This document shows, in pieces, positions 23,501 through 35,712 of a stretch of 64,000 nucleotides of DNA. The DNA is from Brachionus plicatilis. Taxonomy: Eukaryota > Rotifera > Eurotatoria > Ploima > Brachionidae. The notes beneath the pieces are model-generated. The model made no database searches, was not told the DNA's origin, and saw nothing but the letters and a program-made list of their open reading frames with translations. The stretch's first letter is position 1, and every line of letters begins with the position of its first letter. The position numbers were made by a program, and so were the translations under genes. The stretch covers positions 501,619-565,618 of the forward strand of contig QEOQ01000123.1 of NCBI GenBank assembly GCA_010279815.1. The letters run 5' to 3'.

Positions 23501-26500
23501 TATGAATTGCCTTGTGGAATACATTGACCATTCTGGCAAGGGCTTGAAAAACATGGGTCTCTTTTTTCACATCTTTGTCCTGTGTATCCTGGTGCGCATT
23601 GACATATGTATGAATTGCCTTGTGGAACACATTGACCATTTTGACATGGATTTGGACTACAAATTTCTCTAATGTTGCATTTTTCTCCTGTCCATCCTGG
23701 ATTACATACGCATTTTGAGTATCCATTTATTGTAACTACGCATTTCCCGTATATTCCACATTGTCCATTATTCAAGCACGGATCTCTTTCTTCGCATAAT
23801 CTTCCTAAAAAACCTGGTGGACATATGCATCGAAAGCCTCCTCCTATTCCTGACGGTGTACATTTACCTGCATTCTGACACGGATTTGGGATACATGCAT
23901 CGCAATATTCACATCTTTCTCCTGTAAAGCCTGGCGAGCATGTACACTTGAATCCTCCATTTTGATTTTGGCACTGTCCTGAATTTTGACATGGATTCGG
24001 TGAGCAGTTATCTCCTAAAATAAAATAATTATCTTTTTTTTGTTAATTTTATTTTTTTACGAATTTCGCATTTTTCTCCTAAATATCCGTTTTCACAGAT
24101 ACATTTATAACCATCTAGTCCTTCACGGTAGCATTTTCCGTTGTTTTTACAAGGATTATCTTTACATGGGTCTCCTTTTTTTATAGTTTTTCTTAGGTTT
24201 TTTTTTTAATTTTTCTATTAATTATTTTTACTAAATTCACAGCGAAATCCTTCGTATCCATATAAACATATACAAGTAAAAGATCCGTCATATGTTGGAC
24301 AGCAAACTCCAAAATTAGCACATGGATTAGGTTCACATACTGATCCTATTTTTTTATTTTTAAGTTTTTAATAACCTATACTTAATTATTTTTACGTTCA
24401 CAGTATTTTCCAGTATATCCTATTTTGCATTCACAGACATATTTTTCGTTGGTATTCCAACTGGTCCTGCATACAGCATTGTTTTTACATGGATTCAAAG
24501 AGCATGGATCGGCTGTAATTTTTCATTTATAAAAAGTATCTGATTTAAATCGACTTACTTAATTCACAATTAAGCCCATTTGTTCCTGCAGGACACTCAC
24601 ATCTATAGCCAAATCCCGTTGAAATACAATTTCCGCCATTTTTGCACGGATTTGAAGTACATGGTGATTGAATTTCGCATCTTGAACCACTGTAGCCTGG
24701 TAAACATATGCAACTTGTACCACCATTATAATTTACCATACATTGACCTCCATTTAGACATGGACTGGGATCACATGGATCTTTAAGAAATTTTTTATTC
24801 TGATTTAAAACTTAAACTATTAATAAGACTCACTCGGTGGTTTAACATTAATATCACAGTTTGTTCCAGTAAATTGAGGTGGACATATACAATTAAAGTA
24901 ATATCCTGAGATTACACAACTGCCGCTATTTTTACATGGATTCGGTTGACATGGATCTTTTTATAAGTTAATATCTTGGTCAGAGAAAATAAATTTAATA
25001 AATAATATCTCACTGTTGCTAACTGCAGAGCTGTCACAAATTAAACCTGTGTATTCAGATTGACATTGACACATAAACTCATTACCAACTGGTGAGCATT
25101 GGCCTCCATTTTTACATGGATTTGGATGACATGGATTGTTTGGCTGGTTTGCCACAGCTTTAAAAACTAATTAAAAAAAAGAACTGAGTTTCGTTTAAAT
25201 AATTACGGAAATCACATGTTCTTCCAGTAAATCCTGGAGGACATTTGCAACTAAACCCTCCCATGCCATCCGAGTCACAAACAGCATTATTTAAACACTA
25301 AAATTATTTGGAAAATTTAAATATTTTCCAATTTATTTTAAGAAATTTACAGGGTTGGGCTGACAAGCATCACAAATTTGGCATAAATCTCCTTGAAAAC
25401 CTAGTCTACATAAGCACTTGATGGTAAATCCATCTGAAGTGCAAGATCCACCGTTTCCGCACGGGTTTGGTGCACATAAATCTCCTTTTAAAGACAAATA
25501 AAAAAAATAAATCTTAACCTATCCTAACAAAATTTTTTAATCTTTCATCGGACCTTTAAATTGAAAAAAAAATTAGTAAAAATTAAAAAAATAAGCTGAA
25601 AGCCGCGTTTTTTTTTTAAATTTTTATTCAAAATTAAGCAAAAAGCAAAAGCAGTAGTTTAAAAAAATACCTCATAAAAACTGGTCTGTAATTATAACGC
25701 TTCTCTTATTAATTAATCTAAGTTGACAAAATTTTCCTGTATATTCAGGTAGACATTGACATTTGACTCCTCTCACGGTCATCAAACAAACTCCTTTATT
25801 TTTACACTGATACTTTCGAATTGAACATTCGTTTCTGGTTCGGTTTCGTACAGGTTTATTGTGATCAATTTTTTTTTCCAATTGGCACCGTATTCCAGTA
25901 AATTTTAGTGGACAAATGCATTGAAAACCAAACGGTTTACTTACACAATGACCATTGTTCAGGCAAGGATTTATCGGTGGACATCCAATTACATATCGAA
26001 CCTTTTCACAGCGGTTACCTTCATAGCCTGGCTTGCAAAAGCATTTGACCCCCAACAAATCTTGGTCTTCTTCGTTATATTTGGTATAGTGTTGATTCAT
26101 GATACAGACGCCATTATTCAAACATGGATTCTTAACATCACATATTTCTTTCAATAAAGCTTTTAGATAAATATTTTAATTTATTTTCACTTTACTTTTT
26201 TCACAATTAATTCCGGTGTACCCATGCAGACAGAGGCATTTTATCGATCCGGTTTCAAATGAACAAGTAGCTTGGTTATGGCACGGATTGTTGAAAAGAC
26301 ATTGATCTATTTCTAAAAAGACAATTTTTTTAATTAAAAATTTAAATTTTTGAAGTTAAAATTACTTTTTTCACAAAATGTCCCGAAATAGTCTGCATGG
26401 CAAATGCATTTAAAAACTGGATCTGAATCCATGCATACTCCGCTATTTAGACAGGGATTTTTTTCAGGACAAACACCGAAAGAAGCTAAAAAAAAATTGA

Positions 26501-27770
26501 AATTTTTGTTTTTAATTCTCTTTAGTATAATTACACAAATGACAAAGTTTTCCGAAAGATCCGGGGGGACATCGGCATTCAAAGCTATCATCTTTTTTTT
26601 CGCATTTACCGCTATTGCACGGATTAGGTTCGCAAGGATCCAAATCTAAAATAAAATAATTATTGTTTTTTATTTTAAAATTAAGAAAAATAAAATTTAC
26701 AAAAATTATTGTTTAATTCAGTTTGAATGTCAGGTGTTAGTGTTGAACTGGGTGCATCAGTTTTTATGTCCTCCTCAAAATAATAGTCATCATAAGAATC
26801 GTCATTAAAATCACTTTCCAACTCATGGACTAGTTTTATTGTTTCATAATAGTCATAGTAGTCTTCATTTTGATCATTTTGTAAAATTTTGACGGGTGCA
26901 CTTTTAGGTTTAGACGACTCTATAATATTTTCAATAGTCCCGATATCCAAATCATAACTTTCATCAATTGTAATCGTGTCAATATTAGATAAATTCAAAA
27001 TTTCGTGGGTACCATCAGAATTTCTATTTTTTCTATTAAGATTTCTCTTACGTGACTTAATTACTGAAAAAATTTTGACCAGTAATTTAAAAGATCCGAT
27101 ATTCTAAAGAATAAAGTGGAATTAAGGTTCAGAAAGAAAAGTTACTTTTTTCACATTTGTCGCCAGTAAAACCATACCGGCAGCTACACCCTATATTTCC
27201 ACTTGGTAATTGAACACAAATGCCGCCATTTCTGCAGGGACAATTGGCAGGCTGTGAATATGTACATGATGGTTCCCATGGAGCACACATGCATTTGAAA
27301 CCATCAAAAGTGTCCAAACACATTGAGCCAACTGGGCACGGATTCAACGAGCAGTCGTCATTACCACGAATGGCAGTTAAATTTCCATCATTACAATAAT
27401 CTGATGAACAAATGCACCAATATTTGTTTGAATAGGTCAAACAACCATCGTAGAGTAAGTTGTTTAGCCATGGCTCGTCTGTGCAAGATCGGTCTGAAAC
27501 TAATTTAAAAATTTTAATAAAAAATATTTAATTTTTAATTTTTTTCCCACTAAAAGTAGAATTGTTGCTAAACGATTTGAGCACACATTTTGAAGATTGA
27601 CAGGTGCACTCAGGTGTTTTTAAATTTTCACGAGCACAAGAGTGGCAGTTCAAATTTTTCGATGACAAAATTATCACGTCATTAAAAGGCATTGACAGAT
27701 TTGCGCTTGGCAAGCCCTCGATCTGGTGATATGCCGTCCCCAAGAGAATAAATAAATAAAATATATTCAT
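17510..27770 (-). CDS. Giant secreted EGF-repeat protein with Ly6-like N-terminus
   Basis: Exons (minus, 5' to 3'): 27770-27551, 27493-27146, 27063-26701, 26645-26535, 26485-26366, 26312-26196, [26147-25672], 25484-25351, 25297-25207, 25157-25014, 24956-24834, 24780-24559, 24512-24396, 24345-24232, 24174-24061, 24014-22215 and 19197-17510. Nearly all introns are phase 1. Leaving out the bracketed exon gives one open frame of about 1941 residues. Order: signal peptide ([14 protein letters not shown]), a ten-Cys Ly6/uPAR-like domain ending CSSDYCN, two EGF-like modules, a basic site (KSRKR) and acidic D/E/Y linker, single EGF exons, then two arrays of 36-residue EGF units. No membrane helix is seen at the C-terminus, so it is probably extracellular and secreted. 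EGF modules serve in adhesion or matrix; the specific function and orthologue are unknown. Confidence 0.82.
18062..19033 (-). repeat. Tandem array of nine 108-bp EGF units
   Basis: Nine consecutive 36-codon units (RDPCFSSPC ... GYTGQRCEN) that differ at very few bases, mainly QGNSY versus QDNSY. The conservation is at nucleotide level, so other frames of the array are also open; those are shadows. Located in the last exon of the EGF gene. Confidence 0.95.
19198..22214 (-). other. 3.0-kb intron of the EGF gene
   Basis: Donor at 22214 (GAAG|GTATTT) and acceptor at 19198 (AAG|GCAC) join in phase 1 and complete one EGF module ([14 protein letters not shown]). At 3017 bases it is about fifty times the usual intron here. 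It contains a mariner relic at about 19.7-20.5 kb and tttacg/ggtaatttt repeat motifs near 19360-19520 and 20810-20945. No other gene is seen. Confidence 0.85.
20306..20494 (+). pseudogene. Degenerate Tc1/mariner-type transposase, C-terminal part
   Basis: Read on the plus strand with frameshifts and stops, the sequence gives [13 protein letters not shown], then WNE(F/L)[18 protein letters not shown], and SYISHLKKI after a stop. These match the order of the conserved Tc1/mariner catalytic end (SPDLNPIE, then WN-L--F-RK, EEL, and C-SYI-HLKK). Weaker similarity upstream ([16 protein letters not shown], at about 20.0 kb, and [10 protein letters not shown] near 19.72 kb) suggests the relic spans about 0.8 kb. 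It is broken many times and cannot encode an active enzyme. It lies antisense inside the EGF-gene intron. Confidence 0.75.
22267..23670 (-). repeat. Tandem array of thirteen 108-bp EGF units with 216-bp higher-order repeat
   Basis: Thirteen complete 36-codon units in the penultimate exon. After the first five, FSSPC-type and NPNPC-type units alternate strictly four times, so the true repeat there is a 216-bp dimer. Individual units are almost identical to those of the array at 18062-19033, 3 kb away across an intron. Confidence 0.95.
25672..26147 (-). CDS. Probable alternative terminal exon of the EGF gene
   Basis: This exon enters in phase 1 like its neighbours and encodes three EGF-like modules, but ends in TGA (25672-25674) just before a GT that would have been the phase-1 donor. 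It therefore cannot be joined to the next exon. Using it as the last exon gives a protein of about 584 residues; skipping it joins 26196 to 25484 in frame with normal spacing (CEK-RDLC). Its layout (ICDVKNPC, a long loop, then FCKPGY) resembles the true last exon (ICNVRNPC ... FCPPTY). An AATAAA on the minus strand lies about 50 bases after the stop. A nonsense mutation or assembly error is the alternative. Confidence 0.55.
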
Positions 27771-30700
27771 ATCTCTAAAAATTTTATAAATTGTTGACTA
27801 AAATTCTTTGAAAAAAAATTTTTTTTAGCGAAACTTGAATAAAAATGTTTTTTTTTTGGATTTTTGATAAAATGAATATGAAATTCAATCAAATTTATAA
27901 TAAGAAAGACATAACAAAGACGCAAAGAACAACTCGAGATTGAGGAAATATATCTTATTTGAATAGAGATATTTTTCGGAGATTGACCACGACATAGAAA
28001 TCCGAGTTTAAGTCTATTGAAAACCAAGATTTCATAGTTTTTTAATCTTACTATTGTATGATGATTTTATGAGTAAAAAATAGTTTAAATAGCTTCTAAA
28101 GACACAAAAATACCATTCTAAAAAACAATTTTATCTAAATACACATTCGAGGGACTTAAAGGTAAACTATTAGTGTGTGCGGAAAGATTCGTAAAGATTT
28201 AGATTTTGTGTGTATGATGATTGAAAGAGCTGAATGTTTTTATATAGAGCGGGATTATATTTAGATAATTAAAAAAGAAAAATTTGGTTTAAGTTTGTTT
28301 TTTTGTTTAAGAAGCTAAATAAAATATCTTATAAAATGTCACTTATAATCTCTACTATACAACTAGGTAGTATTTTTGAAAAATAAAAAATAAAAAGTGT
28401 TTGTAATCGTTAGTAACCTTTAACTAACAAAATTTGCCAAAAGAATATCAAACGCTGTCAACATTAAAACAGGTGAATTTTTAAAGTAAATAGTCAAATT
28501 ATTAAAGTAATGAAATTTAATCTAGACATTATTTAATTTTTTTAATGAAAAAAATATTTTACACTTAACATTGTGGTCATTATTTACAAAAAGATTTAAG
28601 TTTCATTGGAATTTATTAAAGATTAATCCATTGTAAGTTTAATGTAAGTTTTTTTTGAATAATTAAAATAAATATATTATATTAAATGAGTTAATAAATT
28701 TTATTACATTTTCTCACAAATAATTCATCCTAAAATTTTTACGATTCAAAATTTTAAAAATTTACCATAAAATATTTTAAAGAGCACTTTTTTCTCAAAA
28801 ATAAATGTTGAATTTAACTGGAAAAAATGAATCAAATTTCTGAAAAGAATAAATTCATTGATGACAATTTTTTTCAAGAATAATAAAAATGATTTCAAAT
28901 CAAGTATTATCTCTCAAATAAAACTAATATATTCTAATATAAACAAATTGAAAAAAAATTACTTGATTGTAAATAAAAATTAAACGATTCAAAAATAAAT
29001 TTTGAAAAAAATTGAAAATTTTATTCACAAAAAAATTATTTGGATCTTATTCTTTTAATATTTGTCTAAATTTAAATTTTTACAATACATCTCTAAGACT
29101 ATTCATCAGGTTATCTATTAAATAAACCAAGTATAAATTTTTCTGGTCGGAATTTTTCTATTACTTTATTTTTAATTTATTTATATTATTTATTTTTTAA
29201 GTATTTAAATCATCTTTTTTTTTAGGATTATTTTTTTAAAAAAAAATGAAACTTTAAAATGATTAATAGTTAATTTTTAAAAAAACAGAAAAGAACTTCA
29301 TAGTTGTTTTCATTATTTTTCAGCGTTTAAGGATTGTCTTAAAAGAATTCTACAATAGCAATTAGCATTGATATCAACTATTAAAAATGGTTGAGGATAT
29401 ATATAAAAATCATGATTCGTTTATCTTTTTTTCCAATTATCACAAAATATTTCAAAATTTAAGAAAGATTTTTTTTATAACAATTTAAAAATAAATATCT
29501 TTTTAAAACCAATTTATGAAAATAAACTTTCTTAAATTTTCGATTTTTGGAAAATAAAGACATTTTTTCAAAAATTTTGAATTTTGAATGCGCCGTTTTG
29601 AATTTTACCAAATTTTACCAAAATTATCTCAAAATCCTGAAAATTTACGTAAAATACTGTTATCAAATCACCACTGTATATATTTTAGAGTTCATAATTT
29701 GATAAGATCCAAGTCAATATTTTTTATTTGGCTATATTTTTACCTTTGTTATTTTCATGCATAATTAAGATAAAATTATTAATGTTAGGAATGATTTTAT
29801 TTATTGAAATTGAAATTTAATCTAATTAAAATGGAGCAAAATTGTGTAAATTGATGCAAAAAAAACAATGCTTCTAGTACCAATGTCAGTTTTTGACCTT
29901 AGTTTCGTAAGGTTGACGAATTAAAGCGCTTGTTGTAGCTTCTGAAAAGATTGAAATAAAGAAGAAAATTAAAATAAATAAATAGAAATTAAGGGTGACA
30001 AGTGGTACATGTTTAAATATCTTTATTTCTAGGAAAAAAATAAAAAATTCTAAGGTATCAATTACGCAAAGAAGTCGGGTACTCGAAACCTTCTCTGTAT
30101 TCATTTACAAGTCGAACCGTTGGTGGAACAGAAGACTCAGTTCTGCTATTAAATATCTTTCGCTCAATCCAAATAGTTCTTTTATTTCAGGTGTCATAGA
30201 AGAAAAGGTTAGCCTCCAGTCAAAAGTAATTCCCAAGAATTTCACTTAAGAGTTCATTATATACAAAAAAGACACTTTATTACTTAGTCATTTTTAAGAA
30301 TAATATAAGAATATCACGAAGAAATGAAAGAAAAAATTTAATTTATTTCGGAGCAAACTTTACATGGAACCATATTCAACGTGTTTAGATTTTTTTTTGT
30401 AATTACTTTAAAATTAATTTTAATTTGACATTTAATGAAATATTTTTTTTTAAAATTTATTAATCAAATTAAACTATTGAACTATTAGTAATTTTACCAG
30501 CGTAAATTTATTTTATAAATCATTTAATTATCTTTATGATTTGTATGATTTTTTATTTTAAATGTAAATTTTTAAATGATAAGAAGTGAATATGAAATCG
30601 TGTTAAAATAATAAATTCTATTTTGTAAATAAATTAAGATTTTTTGTTTCTACAATATTGCTTTTAGTCCAAAAAACTTAAATTATTTATTATCATTCCC

Positions 30701-31060
30701 TAAGCTTTTAATTTCAAAAGAGCAAATAGGTTTAGACAATCTAATCCGCTTAGTGGTTAGAAAAAATATTTTGTGCAAATTATGTAAATTCTAATTTGAA
30801 TTTAAAACTTTTATTTGACGTTTTAAGAAAAAAAGATTTTTAATCATTTTTTCATACGAATTTTTTTTACTTAAAATATTTCAAAGGAAAAATAATGAAA
30901 TATAATGAGAAAGAAAATTAAAAAATATATTTTTACAATTTTTATTATTAAATAATAATCCAAAGAATCAAAAACAACCGAGATTTTAAAAACATTATTT
31001 AATTAAAGGAAAATTCACAAACAAAATAAATTAAAACCTCTTGGAGAATAAATAACACAT
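27771..31060. other. Intergenic region upstream of the EGF gene
   Basis: About 3.3 kb. The part near 27.8-28.3 kb should hold the EGF-gene promoter. A ggtaatttt/tttacg repeat fragment lies at about 29590-29655. A small, more G/C-rich island with coding-like frames at about 29.9-30.25 kb is listed separately. The remainder is plain AT-rich DNA. Confidence 0.5.
29887..30245 (-). other. Coding-like GC island, possible retroelement or gene relic
   Basis: Base composition rises here against the surroundings. On the minus strand one frame (30245-30105) reads KFLGITFDWRLTF and continues to a stop, recalling the C-terminal part of non-LTR reverse transcriptases (FLGI-FD--L-F). A neighbouring frame reads SSVPPTVRLVNEYREG. 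A splice-like acceptor (CTTTTCAG) at about 29943 precedes another short open stretch ending at 29887. No complete model can be made, and I do not recognise it with confidence. Confidence 0.25.
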
Positions 31061-34008
31061 TTACCATAATTTACATTTTTTATTTGGGTTCATTTTGGAG
31101 TCTATTGGGCAGCTAAACGCTTCAGCAAATTCATCCGAATTAGAAATGGTGCCAAGAACTCGATATTTGGGTGGAGAATGTTGGTCTACCGACAATGATA
31201 AATGTAACGAGTCAGAAGTTATCTTGGAACACCACGTCTAAATGAATTAGAAATAGAGAATTTTTTGCAAATTAGGATTCAAAATTTACTTGCGCAAACG
31301 AAACAAAAAAAATTTGTCTATTAGATAAATTTAATAAAGGTAATTTTTTTTCTTCACCATGCTCTTGGATCCATTTTACATAGGCATAAAATGCCGATCT
31401 AAGTCCTCCGTTATCGGCAATATTTTCTCCCAACGTTTGATTGCCATTTAAATAGTCTTCATCAACAATTTTATATTTTGAATATTGTTCAACCATACAT
31501 TTAGATGCCTCCTTGAAATCCTCTATGGTCTTATTGTTCCACCACTGATGCATTATTCCATTTTTGTCATACTCTCTGCCAGAATTGTCAAAACCATGTG
31601 TCAATTCATGACCCATGATAGATCCTATTGAACCGTAGTTAACTGACATTGGACTTAAATTAGAAAATTTTTAAATTAGATTTTTCACTTAATCAGATGA
31701 ATTAGAATTAGTGAACCATCACAAAATTTATTTTCTTTTTAAGAACAAAACAAGCAAATGTATTTAAGACAAATTGTGTGATTATTTTTAATTCTATAAT
31801 CTTTTCTAGAAATAGTAGCCTAAAAAAATTTTGAATGTTTACTAGAATGATTAATTTTATTAATAAATAATTTGTTCTTTAAAAAAGATACTTTTTCGGA
31901 TGAAAAAATGGCTCTTTTAATATTCCGCTTGGAAATACAATTTGGTTTCGAGTCGGAGAATAATAAGCATTGACAGCTGATGATGTCATTTCCCATCTAA
32001 TTATTTTTTATTTAAATTAAAAGCATTTAGTAAAACTCAAACTTACTCAGCTCTATTAACCTTTGTTCGGTAAGCTGTAACTTCATTTTTAAGAGCAAAT
32101 TGAACAAGTCTAATCTCATTGCCAAAATAATCTTCCTCATCAATACTCAATTGTTTGTAGCGTCTGTTTAAGAGATCGTCTTTTTCGACAAAGTCCGGAT
32201 AACCGATTAGATCATCCACATGGTTCACTTTGTCCTCTGCTAATCTTCTTGTTTCGTCATCCATCCATGGAATTTGCGGAAAATTTTCAACAAATGAATT
32301 TTTTATGGAACGAATCATTTTCTGAGCTTCTGTTTTAGAATTTATGGGGGAAACTCGCAAAAAAATTCTGGTCAAAGCGAAACCAAGGCCAAGTATGGTG
32401 TCAGTATGCTCTAAACATGTTTGCCATCTTTCTGCTGAATTCGAACCAGTTAATGCTTCGCCCAAAGCAGTAAACTGGTCTCGATATTCTTTGGATAAAA
32501 GAGGCAGTGAGAATTTAATTAATTGTGTTATAACTGATAATTTTAGAATCTTTTCTTTTTCTGGACTTGATCTATACTCCTTGATAAGTTCATTTAGGTC
32601 TTTAAAGTAGTCCAGGCCCATAACAATTATTGCGTCATTTTCTTTAATCACTTCCCTGGATCCGTATTTTTTCAAAATAGAATTTAAAAATTCAGTCCAG
32701 TTGAAAAAAGTGGCGTATTCATTATTCAAATCATGCATTTTAATTCTACTATACGAACTTTCTACACTGGATATTTTTTCCGATGGTACTAGAAATAAAT
32801 ATTTAAAGATTAAATTATAAAAATTAGTCTTTAACTTTAAATATTATTAAATTTACACATTATATTGGCTAGTTTAGTCTCGAATTCAAACAAATCCTCG
32901 ACTTCTTTGGAAGCATTATCAATATTTTCAAAAAGCAAATTCAATACATTGACCAAAGTTTTCTTATAAATCTCTATAACCTAATAGAATATTAAAAATA
33001 AAAACAATTATATTTTTCTCAAATAAAAGCCAACTTTGTTATTTTTTTCACTTGAATTGTTAATATAAAATGAGCGCTCAAGACCCAATGATCCTTGTAT
33101 GATCTTCATTTAAAAAAAAAACAATTTAGATTAAGAAAATAGTTTGATTTTTGATTTAAAAAAAAAAAATTAACCTCTATGTTACTATAGCTGGAATTTT
33201 TGTCATCATCAAGAACATTAAATTCAAACAAAGAATTTACTCCGTACTCACGCTGCACAAGTTTTAACAATTCAGTAAACGTTTCGTTAATTACAAGCTT
33301 GTTACTTTTATTTTTGTACATAACTTTGTCAAGTATGTTCAAAAGAGGCCTTGCTCCGAGCGTCTCAATTTTTCCCTTTTTGTCCATGCATGATGTGTAA
33401 AATCTTTTTGCCTTAAATTCGGCCTCGGTGAAATTTTCACTAATTTTGGTCATATTTGCCTCAAGCTTTTCCTTTAGTAAAAGATTATTCTCATAAGTGA
33501 CCATGCTCAAAGTTCCCCATCTAGAAAAACCAGTTGGTATGAGGTTTTTTTTCACCCATCCACCGCAAGAGTATTCATAGAAGTCATCGCAGGGATCAAC
33601 TTCAGGATTTAGATAATTGCGAATGGATGCAGCAACTATTAAGCACTGGTCTGTGGTACAGAGCTTGTTTTTTTTGTCAAGATCTTTTTTGAAATTTATA
33701 CTTATTAAAGCCAGTACGAAAATGACAAACAATAAAGCCAATATAGTTAGGAGGAGAATTTTTTCGAGTAAAAATCGAGATTTGCTTGGCTTGGCACTTG
33801 ATACAGTTGAGTAATCTACTGAAGGAAGTGTTTGAAGAACTAAGCTATCAAGATCTTGTTCCAATGTCTTTGATTCTGCATCATTAGATGCTGGGTTCCT
33901 TGGCGAAGATTCCATTGTTGATAAGCTTTTTTCCGAGGCTTTTTCTTTGAGAACACTGTAGCGTGTATTTGAAGTTAATTCCATTCTTTCTTTCTTTTTT
34001 AATGACAA
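31061..34008 (-). CDS. M13 zinc metallopeptidase, neprilysin/endothelin-converting-enzyme family
   Basis: Exons 34008-33175, 33103-33035, 32980-32857, 32788-32047, 31996-31892, 31653-31290 and 31237-31061 give about 804 residues. It is a type II membrane ectopeptidase that trims peptide hormones and signalling peptides at the cell surface. Seen: a cytosolic Ser/Lys-rich tail of about 80 residues, a membrane anchor ([19 protein letters not shown]), the M13 N-domain with [15 protein letters not shown], the substrate-binding NAYY motif, the zinc site GHELTH, the third ligand and Asp in GENIADNGG, and the C-terminal block [11 protein letters not shown] ending CKLW. All catalytic residues are present. 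Whether it is nearer to neprilysin or ECE cannot be decided by eye. Confidence 0.95.
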
Positions 34009-35712
34009 GATATTTCAATAAAATAATAAGGATGTAAAACTAAAACTAACACGCTAAATGCATTAAATGTCTAGGGATCTTTTTAAATCAAGTCTAGATT
34101 GAATAAAAAATTCCAAATTAGCTGACTAAATCGATTTTATTTCTAGTTGAAAATATCAAAAAATCGATTAAAAAAATCAAAAATGATACATAAAAGTTAG
34201 ATGATGGAATATTTCCTCTATTAATCGACGTTCTCAGACTTTTTAAATAATTAAAAAAATATATATATAAATTCTGTTTCGAAAATCACCAGAATTATGC
34301 TTTATTTCTATTTATGTTGTTCTAAATTCAAATTATGCAAAAATCAAGTGCCTCGATTAATTTGCCTAATTTTTCGCATTTAAATTTAAGAAAAAATTTC
34401 TGAGTCCTTTTTGTTTGAACTTATCAAAATTGGTATTTAATTTGGAAGCTTTCAAAAAAATAATTAATGTCTGGTCTCATTATTAATTATTTTGAACTGA
34501 AAATATTTTTAACAAAAAAAACTAAAAATTAAATTCAATTTTGAGTTTTCATCAGTAAAAAAATGGACCCATGGAAAAAAGCAAATTTTATCATAATTTA
34601 ATCTAGCTACTTCCAAAGAGGCTTAATTAAATAAATTAATTAAATGAAATTAAATATTAAAAGACATCTAAGCTCTTAAAATAAAGAGCTTTCTAGGTAT
34701 TATGTTGATTAAGTGGTTCACTTAAAAAATTAATTTAAATAAATTAATGATGAAATAAATGATGCTAGAAATGATTTTAACATTCTGTAAACCTTTAAGA
34801 GACATCATGGAAAATTTGATAAATTTACAAGGAAAATCATGCTTCAAATTAAAGCATTATTAATCTCAGAAAGATTTTAATTTTAAATTAAAAAATAATA
34901 ATCTAATCAAAGTTTGTTTATGCAATTAGTAATGTTTCTTCCCACTGAAGGCAATGAAATTCAAACAAATTAATCAAAGAATTCTGATTTTATTCTATTT
35001 ATCTGAATACCTAAAGGATCAGCGTTTTTGATGCCGTTTTTGTTTCAAGATAATTTAGTCATTGAAAAAAAAATATGATAACAATTTAAATGCATGGCAA
35101 AGCTATGCACAAAGATAATAAATTTGAATTACTAGATAAAATAGTTTATATTTAAAAAACATTTCTTTTTCTATCAAAATTTATCCTAAATTTAGATTCT
35201 TTGGAAGTTTACCATAAAAAAAAGCTTAAGCTATCTTCAAGAAATCATAAGATTAACTAATTATTTCAGTCGGTTTGAATAGCTACCCTTTTTGCATGGT
35301 TAAATTAATATTTAATCTTATTAATAAAAATTTTTATGATAAAATTCAATTATCTTTTTATTACATGCTTATATAAATGAAATAAATATGATTTATTAAT
35401 TCAGATTTTGCTTTGGATAAATATCTATAATCAATTATATTTTTTGAGTTAAAAAAATCAATTTTAAGAATTTGAAAAAATTTTTTAGCAATTATACATT
35501 TCAGATTTGAATTAATTTTAATATCTTTTATTATATGTGAAAAGTAAGAATCTTTTGAAAATTATTAAAATTATCAAAAATATTTTCAGATTTGTTTATT
35601 CTAATTTAAAAAAAAAGAAAAAACTGGTAAAAATCAAAATTCATAGCAAATATAAAATAATTTAACTTTCAAGAACTAGACTAATCAAGTTCAAAATACT
35701 AAAGGTGAAAAA
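34009..35712. other. Intergenic, AT-rich, no feature seen
   Basis: 1.7 kb between the M13 peptidase start and the DGAT1 stop (both minus strand). No exon, RNA gene or clear repeat was found; it should hold the peptidase promoter. Confidence 0.6.

Noticed and set aside
22248..23672. A 474-codon plus-strand open frame across the second array
   Set aside because: Same reason: repeat-driven open frame without a recognisable fold, antisense to the EGF coding frame.
24545..26998. Each short minus-strand EGF open frame as a separate gene
   Set aside because: Splice sites and consistent phase-1 junctions chain them into one transcript.
17510..28000. CRISPR-like array suggested by regular 108-bp repeats
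   Set aside because: The repeats are contiguous coding units without unique spacers, in a eukaryotic spliced gene.
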